64,000 bases of DNA from Isoetes taiwanensis (GCA_021234155.1 JAJEKV010000051.1:5460698-5524697), one strand, 5' to 3'. Shown: positions 1 through 16,305, numbered from the stretch's first letter. The notes: generated by a model not told the origin, from the letters alone. Numbers and translations: made by a program.

Positions 1-513
1 CTTCTGTGAAGTTTAGGAATGAACATAACTACAATGCAGATATATATTTGAATAGAGAAAACTGGATGGGAACAAGCTTTCCACCGTAGCTTATATGTAT
101 AACAGACACGACTATTCATATCAGACATGACTCTTTATGTAGATTGCCTCATCACCTTGATGACGTGGCCTATATTGCTGAGGTGGAGGATTGTCATATA
201 TGAACACCCTCCCTCAAGACTAGCACCTCAGCTAACCAAAATCATCATGTCCAGGTTCATGACTAAGCCATCTTTGGCTTCTCCTTCTTGCTTTGTGATT
301 ATTCATGTTCTTCAAATTTGAAGCAACAATTTTTCTCTTCATATATGAATTTTCCCTTTCAAATTCTCCATTTTTAGCTCGCGGATTTAACTTCCGTGAA
401 CATCAAATTTATATTACTGCTTTTCATGATTGATTGCATCATATCTGGAACATCTGCAAACTCATAACACATATTCCAAAGATCTGCCCTCTCTCTTCGA
501 CGTGCTAAATCAG

Positions 514-1502
514 TCATCTCCTCTTTTGAATGTTTGACATTTCTATTCTGGTAGCATTCTTTAGGCTGCTTATATCTGTCATTCCCTCCCTTAAACACCT
601 AAAGATTATGCAATTAGAACTCAAATGAGCACCTTTGAAATTGGTTTCTTCATCTTTATCTTGATCTGCAATCTGAGGCTTGGGCTTTTTCACATTCTCC
701 TTGGCTGCTTCAGTTCTCTCCTTGGCTGCATCTTTCTTTTTATTAGCCAGCAAAAAGTTCTCTGGCTTCAAATCCCTATGGATAACCCCGTTGTTGTGAC
801 AAGTGTGAACCACCTTAACAATAGTTCTACATATTTCTGCAGCAGCCTTTTCTGTATAATGGCCCTTTGCTACAATTCTGTCAAAAAACTCTCCACCAGC
901 ACATAATTCCATTACTAGATTTACAGATCCCTTATCTTCAAATGTGTCCACCAATTCAACAATGTTGGGCTTGTTGAGGAGGTGCTTCATGATTTGTACT
1001 TCCCGTCTGACATTTTCCACATCTGCGTTTAGTAATTGTTTTGCAAGCATAAACACTGCCAGAAGTCTTGTGAGTACACAGAAACGTAACTCCAACTTGC
1101 CCCCGCCCCAGCTCCTTCAATTCTGGAGACGTCCCTTCCTGCTTATTAGAAATCCATTCTGCTGGAATTTTTCCATCTAGGGAAGCGGCATCCTTCTGGC
1201 CATCTCCAACCGGCTTGTCACCCGGCCTCATCAACAGCAGCAAAGGACCCTGGGATATCTTCATCAAGATCGGCCTGGGCATGATGTCTAGAAGATTCGT
1301 CATAGTATTTTTCATCAAGAGGCCCCGAGTATTTTTCATCTCTAACATCAGAGAGTTGAGCACCATGGACTTGCACATGAGCATCTCTGACATCATTAAT
1401 GCTTGTGCCGCTATTAGTGCGCCTTCGATCTGAAGGAACAGGAGGCGCTGCAAAGGATTGCATATTGGGAGGTCCAGGGACATTCTGCAATGCAAATGTC
1501 AC
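514..1502 (-). pseudogene. Calcium-dependent protein kinase (CDPK) relic, N-terminal half
   Basis: The minus strand carries a CDPK variable N-terminus and the first half of a Ser/Thr kinase domain, spread over three frames. From about 1502 runs a Pro/Asp-rich leader. Around 1090-1215 a second frame has the glycine loop ([19 protein letters not shown]) and the catalytic lysine (YACK). Around 700-1060 a third frame has [24 protein letters not shown] and the catalytic loop [11 protein letters not shown]. After that loop the expected DFG segment is absent; a Lys/Glu-rich stretch follows and then unrelated sequence. No EF-hands are seen. The active family is a plant Ca2+ sensor kinase. The frameshifts and lost C-lobe point to a pseudogene; an intron after the catalytic loop with the rest outside the window is the alternative. 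Confidence 0.75.
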
Positions 1503-1770
1503 ATAAGTTCCAGGTCCAGGGAACTGTATATTCTGTGCTCTGAAAGGGCGTGGGTTATTTGAACGCCCAACAAAATCGGCCTATTCTGACCCTGTCATAA
1601 GGCAGATTTGCCTCTTAATTCTTCTGCGATAACGGTCCCTTCTATTACGGCTCCTTCTACATTAACTGATTCCTTGAAGGTTTCTGATTGAGGGCTCTTC
1701 TAGAATATTCTAAAGCTACCTACAACATTCTAGAACATCTTAGAACAATCTTGAATTAATTAGATATCAT
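1503..1770. other. AT-rich spacer, nothing recognised
   Basis: No coding similarity, RNA gene or repeat boundary is seen here. Short CTAGAA/CTTAGAA-type repeats occur near 1697-1745. Confidence 0.4.
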
Positions 1771-2105
1771 CCTTAACTATATGTGAACTTTGAATTATTT
1801 CAAGAAATCAATGCTTGATCTAGTGGTAGGTATGGGGGGTTTGGGGGGCAATGATCAGGGTTTGAAAAAAGTTTTAAAAGGCTTCTCAATAAGATTTGGG
1901 GTGGGGGGATGGGGAGGAGGATATGGAGGGCCAAGATCGCGTCACGTGGTGCCAAGCAAAATGCATGTGGGATATATGTGCAACATCTTAAAATTGATCA
2001 CCCTTAACTATATTTGAGCTTTAATTTTTATCAATGAATTAATGCTTGGCCTAGTGATACGGATGAGATTTTTTTGTTGCAGTGACCAAGGTTCGAATCC
2101 TGCAC
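1771..2105 (+). repeat. Two tandem tRNA-derived, SINE-like units
   Basis: Two related segments start near 1775 and 2001 with a shared CCTTAACTATAT-TGA-CTTT lead, then an AATGCTTG box. The second has a good Pol III A box (TGGCCTAGTGATA, 2046-2058) and B box (GGTTCGAATCC, 2090-2100), at tRNA-like spacing. The first keeps the A-box-like part (near 1815-1830) but its B box is degenerate (GGTTTGAAAA). This fits a plant tRNA-derived SINE family; no full tRNA cloverleaf is present. A chance B box in repeat DNA is possible. Confidence 0.45.
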
Positions 2106-3057
2106 AAAACATAAAAAGTGTTCAAAGGCCTTAGAAACCTAGAATTCGATAGCCTTCTACATTTGAGATAGCCAAATATGCCAAAGCTAGAGTTGCTGGC
2201 TTTGAAACAGAGCAAAAGAAATGAAGAACTTCATGACTCATCGGGATATGGCAGATTCAAATCCCTTCATTCCATCATTCTACAGCCTGAATTCGCCATA
2301 ACTGGATCTTGCTGCTTCATGCTTAGGCGCTGCTTGATTTTATGCGTGTGCTTGGTTTGTGGTTTTTGATTCTCTTTATTTCAGGTGCTTGATGATAATG
2401 TTGTTTCCTTTGCAAGGGTTTCTACTGGTGCTTCAAGGCAGAAGATGAATCGTTCTTGAGGTGCTTTAACGTATCAATTTAAGAAGCTCAAGAAACATGG
2501 AAAACATGCCACAAATCTGTGTGGAAATTGCTGGGCCTTACTATATAAAATCATTATACACTGGCTCTTGTGGATCAGGCCAAAAATTTTCTACATGCAT
2601 TAGTCTCAGTGAAAGGTAGCCTGCAAACTTCTCTCAATTGTTATACATGAAGTATCGCTATGCTAGAACAAATATTCAAGGGATGTGTACCTCTTTTCCT
2701 TTAGTTGATGCAGAGAGAGAATGCAAGAAGGATCAATTTCTCAGCTCTCCCAGAGCTACTTCAATATCTGTAACCCACTATCCTATGGTGGGTCGGAAGG
2801 TGGAGCTTAAGGTGCATAAAATCTAACAGATCTTTTTAATCCTATGTATATCTTACGCATTGATGATTATTTGTATGCATTTGGTTGGCAGTGAAGAAGG
2901 CAAATGGCTGGGTTTGTTCCTTATATTTAGCGCTGGAGATGTAGCTTTTTTCAAATTCTATGTCGCTACTGTGGGCAATCATAGGTCTCTACATAACCCA
3001 TTGTCTGTTAATTATATATATTCCTGAATTGATAGGCATGCCTTAGTGCACCTATAC
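2106..3057. other. Non-coding stretch
   Basis: Only short ORFs without recognisable domains occur. No repeat unit shared with other parts of the window is seen. Confidence 0.4.
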
Positions 3058-4330
3058 AGATTCATATTAAAGGTAAGCATGATGTTTGTATCATTGTATG
3101 GAATTATCTTCAATAATATTCCCTGAGATTCTATAGTAATTCATATTGTACTTCAGCACCTTCCTTACTATATGCTCATTCTAAGTTACATCACGCTAAT
3201 ATTAAATTGCCATATTTACCATAAAGAACCTCATTATATATGAACACACATTAAGAATGCAGCTTGGTTGATTGCAAATGGGTTCAGAGCGATAAAATTC
3301 AAAAACGTTCAAACTCGTATTGAAAGTAAGCATCCTATTTGTATGCTTCTATGGAATTATGTCAAATAACTCTCCGCTTCTATTACACAATACAATACAC
3401 AACGTAAACCTTTAATTCTGTTTACCTAAACAGAAAACATACGTGAGAAAGCTAAGTTGTTGCTGCATTATATTATACCAGATTATAATCAATTAAAAGC
3501 CTGCATACATCGATCCTGCAGACAAAACTATGCCATTACATCATATGAAGCTATAGCCGATCCTTCATTCCCTTTCCCCAGGTGGTTACGAACTGTTTGT
3601 AGGCATTTATTTGAAACTTATTTAAAAATTTATTTGTATTTAAAGTTACGTTTGTCTCTTTTAGGTATAGGTATTGTAGGGTATATCCACCCAACAATAC
3701 AATCTCCATTTCTAGCGCACAAATTAAGGCAAATTCTTTTGACGTTCGACAGTTTGCAACATGCAATTGTAAGGCTGAAAGCTTTTGTTCCCTTTTTTAT
3801 TGCCATGATCGGTTGACAATCTAGTTTGTCATTTACATACGTGCCTATGCTATATTAACATAATTCACATTTTCTTCTGTACGGCTCGTAGCACCCATGT
3901 AGTGGGGAAGGGGCCCACAGGAACCATACAGACTGCATTATCGTTTTTCTATTTTTGTCATCTTTCAAAGAACTCCTACACACATTCCTATTAAAGATAA
4001 GCATGTTGTTTGTATCATTATATGGAATTACACCAACTAATTCAATTGTGAGAAAATTAAGCATGTTGTATTATATTATTAATTATAAGCCTACATACAT
4101 AGATCCTGCTGAAAAACTTATGCTATGACATCCGATGTAACACCTCCATGCTGCCCCTGAACATATTGAAGCGATTATAAATGAAAATGGACAAGATATC
4201 AATTTCTATCTTCTATCTATTTACTATAAAGCTGATGCGCTGCCACCATATATCCACCCATCAATACAATGTCTGTATCTGGAGCACAAAATAAGGCAAA
4301 TACCTTAGATCTTCCACAATATGCAACAGG
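3058..4330 (+). repeat. Diverged direct repeats, about 0.4-0.7 kb units
   Basis: Three segments share a block of the form TAAGCAT-x-TTTGTAT-x-ATGGAATTA (near 3074, 3327 and 3997). The second and third also share blocks that read AAGCCTGCATACATCGATCC against AAGCCTACATACATAGATCC (3498, 4087), and a later TATCCACCCA-CAATACAAT block (3683, 4252). Order is kept, so this looks like an old tandem duplication of non-coding DNA. No coding capacity is evident. Confidence 0.55.
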
Positions 4331-6597
<2,267 letters not shown>

Positions 6598-8432
6598 GGG
6601 ATTCCCCGAGCATGGCAAATGAACAGGGTTATTCCCTCTATAAAGCGGGGAGATGCTAACGATCCAGGTAATTATAGGATGATTATGGTTAGTAGCCTCT
6701 TTGCTAAATTGTTTGCCACCATGTTAAACAATAAGCTTAGTATGTGGGCAGAAGAACATAATGCTAGAGCCATAGGGCAAGCTGGATTTAGACCCAAAAG
6801 ATCTACAATAGATCACCTGGTTACTTTGCATGCCATGGTAGGTAGATTCACATGTAAAAGAAACCCATTATATGCTTTTTTGTGGATTTTGCTAAAGCCT
6901 TTGATGACAAATCAATAGAAATAATCGTGGTATAGAATGGATATGATTGGAGTACCCGGAAGAAATCGAGACCTGCTTGTTAAGATACTATACGAGAAGG
7001 TTCTGATACAATTGTCTTTTCCATACTTGGAGACTTGTAAAGAAGTAGTGGAAAGCAACTTGGGAGTCAAGCAAGGATGTCCGTTGTCACCTACATTATT
7101 CGGATTGTTTATTGACCAGTTAGAGGATTGGATAGAAAATCATGGTGGGGGTGGAACTTCCTTGTATGGGCATGTGATAATGTTACTATTATATGCAGAT
7201 GATGTGGTTATCCTATCGCGTTCAATTATAGGAATGCAGCGTCATTTGAAAGCCTTATCACAATTTTGTGCTGAGAAGGGGATGCAGGTGAATTTAAATA
7301 AAACCAAGATAATTGTTTTTGGTGCTAATAAAGTGGACCATCTCAATTTTTATTATGAAGAGAAACAAATAGAAATTGTGAATACATATAAGTATCTGGG
7401 AGTGGAGGTTGATAAGAGCCCCAGTTGGAATGATGCGGCAGAGCATAGGGTGAATGCGGCATTGAAAGCCTTGTATAGTATGCAACGCAGAAGTAATAAG
7501 GCGGAGATATGGAAATTTGACATAAAGAGAATGCTCTATAAAGTGCTTGTTCAAACGGTACTATTGTATGGATGTGAAGTATGGGGCCCAGGGCTAGCAG
7601 CTGACACATGGAAGAAAATAGAAAAAGTTCAAAAAAAGTTTCTAAGATTTGAATTGGGGGTTAAAGCACAAACGCCGTATGACATGATGCTCGTGGAATG
7701 TGGATTGATGCCTTTAGAGGCGGAAGCTTTATGTAGAGTGCTTACGTATCTTCATAAGGTACGGTTTGAAATGGCTAATGATAGCTTTCCGCGGTTAGCT
7801 CTAGAAGAAACAAAAGATAAAGGCTTGTATGCTGACATTGAAGCATGGATGGGAAAATGGGGGTTAAACATACAAGATCTGAGTGAGAATCATTCTGACA
7901 TTAGAACATGGGTATATGAGCATGTTATTAGTAAGCAATGGAGGGTCCCAGAAGTAAAAAAAGCATTTTATATGCAATATATTAACCCTAGCATGCAAGA
8001 GGGTATAAGTACCTGTCAGAAGGGGTATCGCTCAAGCTTAGACATGGAATTAGCAGAATGTGGCTTAGCTCCCATCGGCTTGGGGTGGAGATTGGTCGAT
8101 GGAATGATATCCCTCATGAAGTTAGATACTGTAAAATGTGTGATTTGCAGGTGGTTGAAGATGAACATCATGTGCTTATAGGTTGCCCATCTTATAGACA
8201 TATACGAGGTAAGTATGGCATTAATGTATCCACTTTAGTAGATTTTTTTGATCTACCTGGGCATGATACAGGCAAATTTATAAGGGAGATTCTGGATAGG
8301 AGAGAACATGTTTTAAATATTTTAAATAAAACTAATACTACTATGAGGGAAGAAGAGGATGGAGAGTCCACTGCATTCATGTCTGAGGATGCATTGGATG
8401 AATTTTTTTATAATTTTGAATGTAGCCATTGA
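6598..8432 (+). pseudogene. LINE 1 reverse transcriptase (ORF2 remainder)
   Basis: RT blocks follow in order: RVIPSIKRGDANDPGNYRMI, GQAGFRPKRSTIDHL, a damaged FVDFAKAFD block near 6885-6930, GVKQGCPLSPTLFGLFIDQL, and LLLYADDVVILSR with the catalytic aspartates intact. The thumb (VNTYKYLGVEVD) and a long C-terminal domain follow. The last part shifts frame near 8058 and ends in a CKMC...EHHVLIGC zinc motif before the stop at 8430-8432. Stops or frameshifts occur near 6597, 6916 and 8058. Confidence 0.88.
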
Positions 8433-8433
8433 A

Positions 8434-8462
8434 CGTCTCATAGACCTGGTGGTTTGCAGACG
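8434..8462 (+). other. LINE 1 3' stem-loop
   Basis: CGTC / GACG outer arms enclose an inner AGACC / GGT pairing with a TGGT loop. The element tail starts just after it. The same hairpin lies at the 3' end of the other three LINEs in this window, and RT recognition of the element RNA is the likely role (inference). Confidence 0.7.
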
Positions 8463-8484
8463 TGACTAATAAACATTTCATTTC

Positions 8485-8487
<3 letters not shown>

Positions 8488-8535
<48 letters not shown>
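8488..8535 (+). repeat. (CT)n microsatellite at 3' edge of LINE 1
   Basis: About 48 bp of CT directly after the CATTTCATTT tail. The Harbinger element begins downstream. Confidence 0.97.
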
Positions 8536-8539
<4 letters not shown>

Positions 8540-8733
8540 TCCACACGAGCTCCTATTTGTCTCCGGCGATCCATCCCATATGGGATATTTCTTTCCTCAA
8601 TCGATCTTCAAAATGACAGATATGGGATATTTCGAGCTCGTCTTCCCGCGTCCCATTTCCATTCGAAATCTCTGAAAAATCCATCCCTCACACCTTCGAG
8701 GCAGGAAATCTTCGCCTATAGCGTCTTCCAAGC

Positions 8734-10087
8734 ATGGATCCAGTAATTTTAGGTATGATTGCAATGCTTCTTAAAGCTATTTTGCTAGGTTTAGCATTGC
8801 AGAAGTTCTGCTTGGATCTCATTCAAGAGAACGAACTGGAAGATCCTATGGCAATAGTCGAGGAAGAAGAGTTCGAAGAAGACAACACTAGTCTTCAATG
8901 TGTATGTTCAATATTGCTCTTGGCTGCAACCTCTCGACTAAGAAGACCACCGAGAAGATTTTGGGTTTGTCCGAGGCAGACCACACAATGGGATAACATT
9001 GACAATCATGCTTGGAATTGCCTTCCCTCATTTGAAGATGATATGTGGCATCAGTTCTATAGAATGAAGAGAAGGTCATTTGAAAAATTGGTTGGACTGA
9101 TTGTGCCATACCTGATCAGGCCGGGTCAGAAAGTTAGGCTCCCTGTAGATCCCAGGAAAGCAGTAGCCATGGTACTTTACTTTCTTGCTCATGGAGAGAT
9201 GCCATTGCATGTCGGCCAAAGATTTTATGTTGGAAAGGCCACAGTCCAGAAATACACCAAGAAAGTGACTTTAGTTTTAGCATCCAAGACTATGCTTTAC
9301 AAAAGGTTTGTTGCCTTACCCTCAGGTCAAAGACTACTTGATATCATTAAGGAATTTGAAGATGCCACAGGTCTGCCTAATATTTTTGGTGCTGTTGATG
9401 GTTCTCACATATTTCTGTACAGAAAGCCATGGAGAAAAGACAAAGGGGATGTTTATTACAGTGAGACACAAAAGACATTCCTGCCTCATGCAAGGTGTAG
9501 TAACACACTCTCGAATATTTGTCAATGTATGCGTTAGTAGAACAGGTTCTGTGCATGATTCCAATCAGTTTAAGAAGAGCCTATTGTACAAGAGGCTAGC
9601 ATCAAAGCAGATTTTGCAGGAACCTATTGTTCAAATGACAGGAAAAAAGATTAACAGAAGAGGTGAATTACTGGATGCAGATGTAACAGTTAGTATACCT
9701 CCAATGCTTTTGGGGGATTCGGCTTATCCAAGCAGAAGGTTTTTGATTAAGGTTTTTCCAGATGGCACGGGTGCTTCTGGCAAGTTCAATAAGAGGATTT
9801 GCAAGGGCAGGGTTTGTGTTGAGAATGGTTTTGGTATAGTGAAAGAAAAATTCAGAATTTTGAAAGCTCTGCCTATTCATGTTGGTAGGGCAGCCAAGAT
9901 TATTCATGCTGCCTGTGTCTTGTGGAATTTCTACATAATGGAAGACCTGGATATGGAAATGCTGCCCTTAGAACCAGAATTGCCAGATGTTGCCTACTAT
10001 GAGACAGAGGACATGAATAAGAAATTGAAGAAGGAAGGGGATTTGATAAGACATGTAATTTTTCAGAATAGAGAAGGTAGAAACTAG
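8734..10087 (+). pseudogene. Harbinger transposase (HARBI1-like nuclease), one frameshift
   Basis: The N-terminal part opens with MDPVILGMIAMLL and reads through a helix-rich region (WHQFYRMKRRSFEKLVGLI, LYFLAHG, VGQRFYVGKATVQKYTKKV) to the first catalytic aspartate in FGAVDGSHI. Near 9462-9475 the frame shifts by one. The second frame then continues with GVVTHSRIFVNVCVSRTG and SVHD, the second aspartate in LLGDSAYP, and the glutamate region RVCVENGFGIVKEKFRIL. All three DDE positions are thus preserved, across two frames. Total span of about 450 codons fits the family. The first ATG at 8734 sits 200 bp after the CT tract; the acidic N-terminus (EEEEFEED) is unremarkable. Confidence 0.88.
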
Positions 10088-11480
10088 TTTGATTCATTCC
10101 ACACACCTCATCTGGTTTGAGGTGTTCCCATTAATTGAATGTATTCTGCCATTTGTTGAGCAGAAATATGTACATGAACTTTCATGGAATCATTGAATTG
10201 AAACATTTGAATTGAAACAATGTTTGGATTTTGTGCACTTCACCTAGGTATAGCAAAAGTAAAACAATGTTTGTATCTTAATAGATTGTTTGCAGACTTT
10301 AAAGAATGTTTGCAGAGTTTAAAGGAGGTTTGCAGACGAAAAATAATGTTTCCACAGTGAAACAATGTTTGCATGTTTCCTTCTAGTGAATGAACATATA
10401 CAGCAGAACAAATACAGCAGATAATGAATAAGACAATGAAAACAAGATAATAGACAAGTGTAGAAGATGATGAGCTGCTTTTATTTCCAAAAACTCAGGT
10501 TTGTTACATGAACAAATGCTGGAAAATAGAGTAGCCACAGAAATGTTTGTGGTCCCTGGAATGCTTCTAAACTACAACTAAACAATCCTAAACTCCATGA
10601 ACCTCCTCCACTTAACCTGTAACAATAGCATTTACGAAAAATGGGTTAGTGAAAATGTAGAATATGCACAACTGAAGAATATCTGTGGAAATCTGAAAAC
10701 CTGTATTCACATTTCAATGATTTACAAAAATAAGACCATTTCATCATGGTCTGAGTCCAAAATAAGGCCTATGGCCGATTCAGTATCATACAACATTTCA
10801 GAACTAAGAACTAAACCACAAACGAAAAAAAAGGCACTGAAGTAAAAAAAAAAAGGCTGAGTTCATGAAGAGGCTGCGTTCGAGAGACAAAAAAGGTTCT
10901 TCAAAGCAGTAGGCTATTCTAGGCAGTTCTCACATGCAACTGAAGGAATCCGGACCTCCCAAAGGCACCATCTACCATGATGCTTGACGTGCAGAAGCTC
11001 AACATGTGCTCTCTGGCGAAAGGGGGCTTGCTCAGCCCATGCAATCAACTCCGCTTCCACAAAAACCTCTTCCATAGCCATGTAACCAAGAATAACTCTT
11101 TGGTTGAGAGGCATGGAAACTCTTGTCTTCTTGACTCCACAATTTCGTTGGACTACTTTGTCATCTTTCTTTGGAAGCACTACTTGTCGCTACCGCCATA
11201 TCGAAGAGCTCAAGAGCGAGTACCGCAGGGGGAAATGGCGCGGACCAAGACCTTAGCCTTGCCATCTTCGAGCCCAAAACAATAAAGATTCTAGCGCGAG
11301 AAACGAGACATGCATAATGGAATTTAAAGAGACATAGTACGAAACCTTTATGGTATTATAATTTCATACTAGTCAAGATCAGGAATATTATTTCTCTCTC
11401 ATTTTAATTCCAATTGAGATCCCCAAACCACTTAGAAAGGTATGTTCCAATCATACTGAACCCGAACAGAACATAGTCTT
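10088..11480. other. Harbinger interior between its two genes
   Basis: No clear coding region. Around 10255-10375 a degenerate motif of the form AATGTTTGCAGA-TTTAAA recurs four to five times. Short ORFs near 10977-11285 and on the opposite strand are not recognised. Confidence 0.4.
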
Positions 11481-11559
11481 TTAACTAACTTCCATAAACT
11501 GAAGAACATAACAGAAACCAGAGAATAAAAAAATTGAAAATGGCGAGTGTGGGACAAAG

Positions 11560-12779
11560 GTCCATACCTCTAGATTGCATACTAATTTGTCCGTTTCGAT
11601 GCAACCAACTTAGCAATTTCGGAAGAGTGTCTTTGGTCATTTGGCAAATGCTTTCTGTCATTGTAGCCATTGATTGGGCAATTTTTAAAGTATTGGCAGA
11701 CCTCATGGACTCCAATTCCCTAATCAGTTCATGTTTCTTAACAGATTCCTCCTTCATGAAATCTAGTTTCCTTTTTTTTCATTTTCACCAAATTTGGTAG
11801 CCATGTTTGATATCCCCTGCTGCAATTTCTTCATCAATATGAACCCTAGATCTCTTTTTACTTGTTGGCTTACCACTAACCCCCGGCTGATTACATGCGT
11901 GCAGACCGAGGACTTGTGTCCAGGAAGGATTGAAAGCACTTGGAGTTTCTTTGCGTATTTTTTTTCTTGTGCACTTGACTTGTCTTTGCTACCATTTGCT
12001 TCATTTGCAACAGGGGGACCATGGGGTTATCATCTGGAACGTTTACAAATTCTTCTTCCACAAATGAAGCATTTGTTCCAATTGTCTCATAGAATGCATC
12101 AGACATGTAGGTATTTGGAAACATATCAGCATCCTGGAATGCCTCGGCCCCAAATTCCCCATCATCCCCACTTTTGGAATGTCTCTCTCATTAGTAACTC
12201 CATGTTTCAGATCTTCCATAGCTTCAAACCAAGGCGGATAGATGGTTACGATCCAGTTCTCTCGGATGCCTCTTTTTCATCCCTGAATTTGATCTGCAAT
12301 TTATCCCACTTGTTCCTTAACTGTCTCAAATCTTCAAGCCCATGAACTGTGGGTTGTAATTTCAACATAATCTCTCTCCATTGCCCTGCAGAAAGATTAA
12401 TACTACCATTATTGTGAACCTTGTACTCCTTCATCAAAGCAAGCATGGTGGAGATTGCATTGTCCGACCAATCAACCGGAGTTTTCCTTTTCTTGGCCGG
12501 GTTCATAGCAACAGAATTGCTATCGTGCACAACTAAGGCTAATTCATTGGGGAGGGGTTCAGATTGAACCTCACGCAATCCATTTTCCTGCTGATCCCTC
12601 TTCTTTCCCCGTGCAATGCCATTGGAAGCCCGTGAAGGTTCAGAATTTATCTCAATGGCCACAGATTGGGAAACTGATCCAGTCATCCTTTTAGTTCTTC
12701 TAGGAACCAATTTCTCGCTCCTCGGTGGAATGAAAGGCTTCTTAGCAGTCGGCATGGAGGATCTGGTAGCCTTTGTCAT
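11560..12779 (-). pseudogene. Harbinger Myb/SANT-like DNA-binding protein, frameshifted
   Basis: Starting at MTKATRSSMPTAKKP (12779), a basic, low-complexity N-terminus leads to a trihelix/SANT-type domain. Its landmarks are DWSDNAISTMLALMKEY, then AGQWREIMLKL, then LRNKWDKLQIKFRDE. The frame breaks near 12245. It resumes with MEDLKHG and FPNTYMSDAFYETIG (about 12210-11890), then again with a coiled-coil-like C-terminus (KHELIRELESM, 11757 downward). A Myb-like partner beside a HARBI1-type transposase is the expected arrangement, which supports the call. A generic trihelix factor is the alternative. At least two frameshifts are present. Confidence 0.7.
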
Positions 12780-13063
12780 GTTCTTTAGAAAATTTGTGTC
12801 TGCTATTTCAATCTATTAGATGCTAAAAAAATGCCTATCACCAAAGCAATGAACGAATTGAAGTAAAGTAATTCTCGAAATGCTTGGGATTGAGAATTGG
12901 CGCTTTAATGCTCGGCGCTAGGAGGGAAGGAATTGGGATCTGATTCTTGGAGCCCCCCACCTAGAACGAGAGGCGGAATTAAAGGTCGAAATTTCCGGCC
13001 TCCAAAAGCGATCCCCATAAATTTTTGGGGCGTTGGGCTTAGCGGCCCATTAATTGATGGAAG

Positions 13064-13128
13064 CGCCCTAACGGCGGTTAGGGCGAATTCCTCTAAATGC
13101 GAGAGTCCACTAAGTGGACTCTCGCATT
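13064..13128. repeat. Two adjacent perfect short hairpins
   Basis: CGCCCTAAC (13064-13072) and GTTAGGGCG (13077-13085) form 9-bp arms around a 4-nt loop. Then AATGCGAGAGTCCACT (13096-13111) and AGTGGACTCTCGCATT (13113-13128) form 16-bp arms around one base. Both lie just before the (CT)n tract and downstream of the Harbinger genes. They may be subterminal repeats of a DNA transposon; no partner is seen near 8.5 kb. Confidence 0.9.
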
Positions 13129-13198
13129 ACTCCCATTATCTCTCCTCCCATTTCGTCTCTCAAATTATCTCTCATGATCTCTGGCTCTCATGTATGGG

Positions 13199-15246
<2,048 letters not shown>

Positions 15247-15350
15247 GCCGGCACTGTCGAAGGGATCTTGTTTAGTTGCTCGCTCACAATATGCTAGCTG
15301 TAACCATGAAAGTGGGAAACATCAAGGCTGGAAAGGAAACAGATAATGAC

Positions 15351-16026
15351 CTGGTCCACTTTCCTCTCCATAATCAAATAGAAGTTGTAGACCCAGGCAT
15401 ATACCAAGAAAGGGTCGATCTTCTTTAATGTAATCACGTAAAGGGTCTAGAAGCCACGCAATAAATAGAACCGAAAGAAATGCTAGGTGAGAAGTAGGAC
15501 ACATAGAAATGTAGAAGTGTTTTAATAAGTTGGATGAAAATGTTAGAATCTGAGACCTTTTGCTTTGAAGGGCATGTCTGCAGATGCAAATGAACCTACC
15601 CCGGAAAAATCGGGCGTTTTGCACTCTGTATATCTTGAGGGCTAGAAACTTGCAATCCCCACGGATTATGTAATATAGCTTGATTATCCAGTTTAATGAG
15701 CACGCAAATGAAGAAAACTTACATCTTTGATTCTAAAGCCCATAAGATGGATGGCATTTGAACAACTGCGCAGCAAGACGTTACCGGCCTCATAGTCCCA
15801 CTTCTAACCTTCCATAATTTCAAATGGCATTAATCTTTTCTTTGAGATACCTAGATCTTTGATGTATTAAAACACTCACCTGCATCATCTGAAGTATGAC
15901 CTCGAACTGTTATGTCACGATGACTAGCGTGGAGACAGATTATTGAAGCTGCTGTACCGAGGAAGGAACAAATCTTCTTGCATGAAAATTCTCATAATGG
16001 ATCGGGGGAATCACAGTGGCCGCCAT
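15351..16026 (-). pseudogene. HISN4: Imidazole glycerol phosphate synthase (HisH-HisF) relic, first exons
   Basis: Four exon-like blocks on the minus strand resemble the glutaminase half of the plant HisHF enzyme, which makes imidazole glycerol phosphate in plastidial histidine synthesis. Exon 1 (about 16026-15880) starts MAATVIPPIHYENF and hits a stop after 28 codons. Exon 2 (about 15802-15723) reads DYEAGNV then NAIHLMGFRIKDV, like the family's DYGAGNVRS...NA..HLGF.IKDV. Exon 3 (15625-15557) has AKRPIFPG and, one frame away, VGSFASADMPF. Exon 4 (15446-15351) reads DPLRDYIKEDRPFLGICLG, including the nucleophile Cys motif GICLGLQLLF. GT/AG borders survive but frames are broken. The rest of the gene is missing; LINE 2 and a CT tract lie where it should continue. 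Confidence 0.8.
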
Positions 16027-16305
16027 GCTTGTGGGGTTTTTTTAATCCCAAAAACTTGTGAATCTTCTTCCTGCGTACTCTGTTTCCCGCAATCAACACG
16101 ATATGGGGCATAAGCTCTCTCGCACGCATGCACAACTTGCAGTCCAGAGCTCCCAACTAGTCCATGAGCGCCCCGTAGGAAGCTTTTCCCGATGCCAAAT
16201 GTAATTTTTTTTAGGTTTTTTTGCCCTGAAAGATTTATTTTTGGATTTTTTTTTGCCGGAAAATCACTTTTTTTTTTTGCTATTAATCATATATATAGGA
16301 AGAAT

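Larger units (their letters stand above)
8536..13130. mobile_element. PIF/Harbinger DNA transposon with two convergent genes
   Basis: A HARBI1-like DDE transposase (plus) and a Myb/SANT-like protein (minus) face each other within about 4.1 kb, the usual gene pair of PIF/Harbinger elements. In this superfamily the Myb-like protein binds the element ends and helps bring the transposase to the nucleus. Terminal inverted repeats and a 3-bp TWA target duplication were looked for but not identified. The outer limits given are only the flanking (CT)n tract on the left and a hairpin-rich stretch on the right. Both genes carry frameshifts, so this copy is probably inactive. Confidence 0.7.

Noticed and set aside
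11235-11285. A second MARTK start (MARTKTLALPSSSPKQ) on the plus strand near the Harbinger genes.
   Set aside because: Only 16 codons, no histone fold follows, and it lies between unrelated genes. Coincidental.
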